Assembly (NCBI GenBank): GCA_021798635.1
Contig: JAJZGH010000118.1
Span: 1-14,501, forward strand
Length of the DNA: 14,501 nt
DNA from: Planctomycetota bacterium
GTDB taxonomy: Bacteria; Planctomycetota; Phycisphaerae; WQYP01
Direction of reading: 5' to 3'
The notes under the pieces were generated by a model that saw only the letters and a program-made list of their open reading frames with translations, was not told where the DNA came from and did no database searches. Each line of letters begins with the position of its first letter. Positions within the stretch are counted from its first letter, which is position 1. A program made the translations under genes and the position numbers. Below are positions 13,604-14,501 of the stretch, in pieces.

Positions 13604-14501
13604 TCAAGTTCCGTCCACGACGATCGAACCGAACGTGCCGTCGGCGGTGCGCGTGGCGACCTGTTCCCCCGGTTGAACCTGTCCGGCACTTTTTACGATC
13701 CGGCCGCGCTGATCCGTGGTGATGGTAAAGCCGCGGTTCAACACCTGTAACGGGCCGGCCAGCTTCAACTGTTTTTCCAAATCCGCCAGGCGTTGCCCAC
13801 TGAATTGCCGCTTATGGCGCATGGCCGAAGCGAGTTGTGCATTTAAACCTGATAAAACGGCCTGACATTTGGCGAGCCGGCTCTGCGGGCCCAGTCGCTG
13901 CAAATCGGCTACGTTTTCCGCCAAGCGATCGCGACCCTGGCGGGTAAATTCCGCACCGCGCTGCCGCAGTTGTTGCGTCGCGTTTTCCAGCCGCCGCCAG
14001 CCCTGCGCAATGGCGTGTCGTGGCTCTATGGCCGCAATCTGCCGACCCGCACTGTCGGTTTTTCGCGACGCGCTTCGCATTATGCGGAAAATCTCTTCCG
14101 TTAAGACCGCTTGCCGTGAATCCAAAACATGTTGACTATCCCGGCAGCGCGCGGTTAATTCACGCAGCAACATATCCTCCAGCGCCACCACCGACTTCGT
14201 CAGGGTCCGCTTTTCCGGAACCACCAGCGCTGCCACCCCCGTGGGCGTGGGGCCGCGCAAATCCGCCACAAGGTCCGCAATGGTAATATCCGGCTCGTGG
14301 CCAATGCCCGTGGCAATGGGAATGGAACTTTTAACAATCGCCCGGGCGACTGCTTCCTCATTAAAGGCCCATAAATCTTCCAGCGAACCGCCACCGCGCA
14401 CCAGCAGAATTAAATCCACCCCGCCAATCGCCACCGCATGCGCATTAATTAATTCAATGGCGCGCACAATATCCGTTGCCGCCGACGCCCCCTGCACTTG
14501 A
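13604..14501 (-). CDS. xseA: Exodeoxyribonuclease VII large subunit, 5'-truncated by window edge
   Basis: The frame enters at the right edge and ends with a stop at 13604-13606, giving about 298 residues of a protein normally near 440. The N-terminal OB-fold is outside the window. The visible catalytic part includes VQGASAATDIVRAIE, then VRGGGSLEDLWAFNEEAV, then GIGHEPDITIADLVADLRGP. These contain the conserved Arg (RGGG) and the His and Asp (GHExD) reported as essential in E. coli XseA. Proline replaces the usual Thr within GHETD. A long charged helical region follows, then the family C-terminus NRGFTITTDQRGRIVKSAGQ. The enzyme degrades single-stranded DNA with the small subunit XseB in the cytoplasm. 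The GTG at 14497 is an internal valine, not the start. Confidence 0.95.
   Translation of the reverse strand, partial: QVQGASAATDIVRAIELINAHAVAIGGVDLILLVRGGGSLEDLWAFNEEAVARAIVKSSIPIATGIGHEPDITIADLVADLRGPTPTGVAALVVPEKRTLTKSVVALEDMLLRELTARCRDSQHVLDSRQAVLTEEIFRIMRSASRKTDSAGRQIAAIEPRHAIAQGWRRLENATQQLRQRGAEFTRQGRDRLAENVADLQRLGPQSRLAKCQAVLSGLNAQLASAMRHKRQFSGQRLADLEKQLKLAGPLQVLNRGFTITTDQRGRIVKSAGQVQPGEQVATRTADGTFGSIVVDGT

Noticed and set aside
1..14501. Search for tRNA, rRNA, transposase, phage or defence genes
   Set aside because: No tRNA-like cloverleaf, rRNA stretch, transposase or nuclease-defence signature was visible by eye. XseA is a housekeeping enzyme.

Overview
The window most likely comes from a planctomycete, probably Phycisphaerae-like. 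It carries a prepilin-type protein with a GFTLIELL N-terminus, several PEP-CTERM surface proteins, a solitary astB and TPR-bearing TMTC-like glycosyltransferases. This assignment is inference; no rRNA or marker gene settles it. Every gene I can support lies on the minus strand, so transcription runs from high to low coordinates.

Layout in transcription order. (1) 14501-13024: the 3' part of xseA (exonuclease VII large subunit), then a small double zinc-ribbon protein. (2) 12908-10422: two PEP-CTERM surface proteins. Each has a near-consensus sigma70 promoter, a pair of 13-bp LacI-type palindromes exactly 42 bp apart, and a ~240-nt leader. Promoter, operators, leader and start of the signal peptide are clearly duplicated, while the mature proteins are unrelated. 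A strong intrinsic terminator ends the block. (3) 10341-5331: a carbohydrate-degradation cluster with a prepilin-like protein, a secreted GH16 glucanase, a LacI-family regulator and a second GH16 glucanase carrying an extra beta-rich domain and a PEP-CTERM anchor. (4) 5120-1: a small membrane protein, astB (N-succinylarginine dihydrolase) and two tandem multi-membrane GT-C/TMTC-like proteins. The second of these runs off the left edge.

How it may work together: blocks 2 and 3 read as a LacI-controlled programme for exporting and surface-displaying laminarinase-type GH16 enzymes plus surface proteins. One GH16 is released or periplasmic, the other is PEP-CTERM sorted, and a pseudopilin is made from the same transcript. 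The LacI protein is the only regulator encoded in the window, but its link to the twin operators is inference.

The most unusual material is the duplicated promoter/twin-operator/structured-leader cassette. It appears to combine DNA-level control (LacI-type operators placed downstream of the start site) with a conserved folded 5' leader showing pairing-preserving substitutions. I do not recognise the leader as a known riboswitch class. The LacI protein also lacks about five residues where the DNA-binding hinge helix normally lies.
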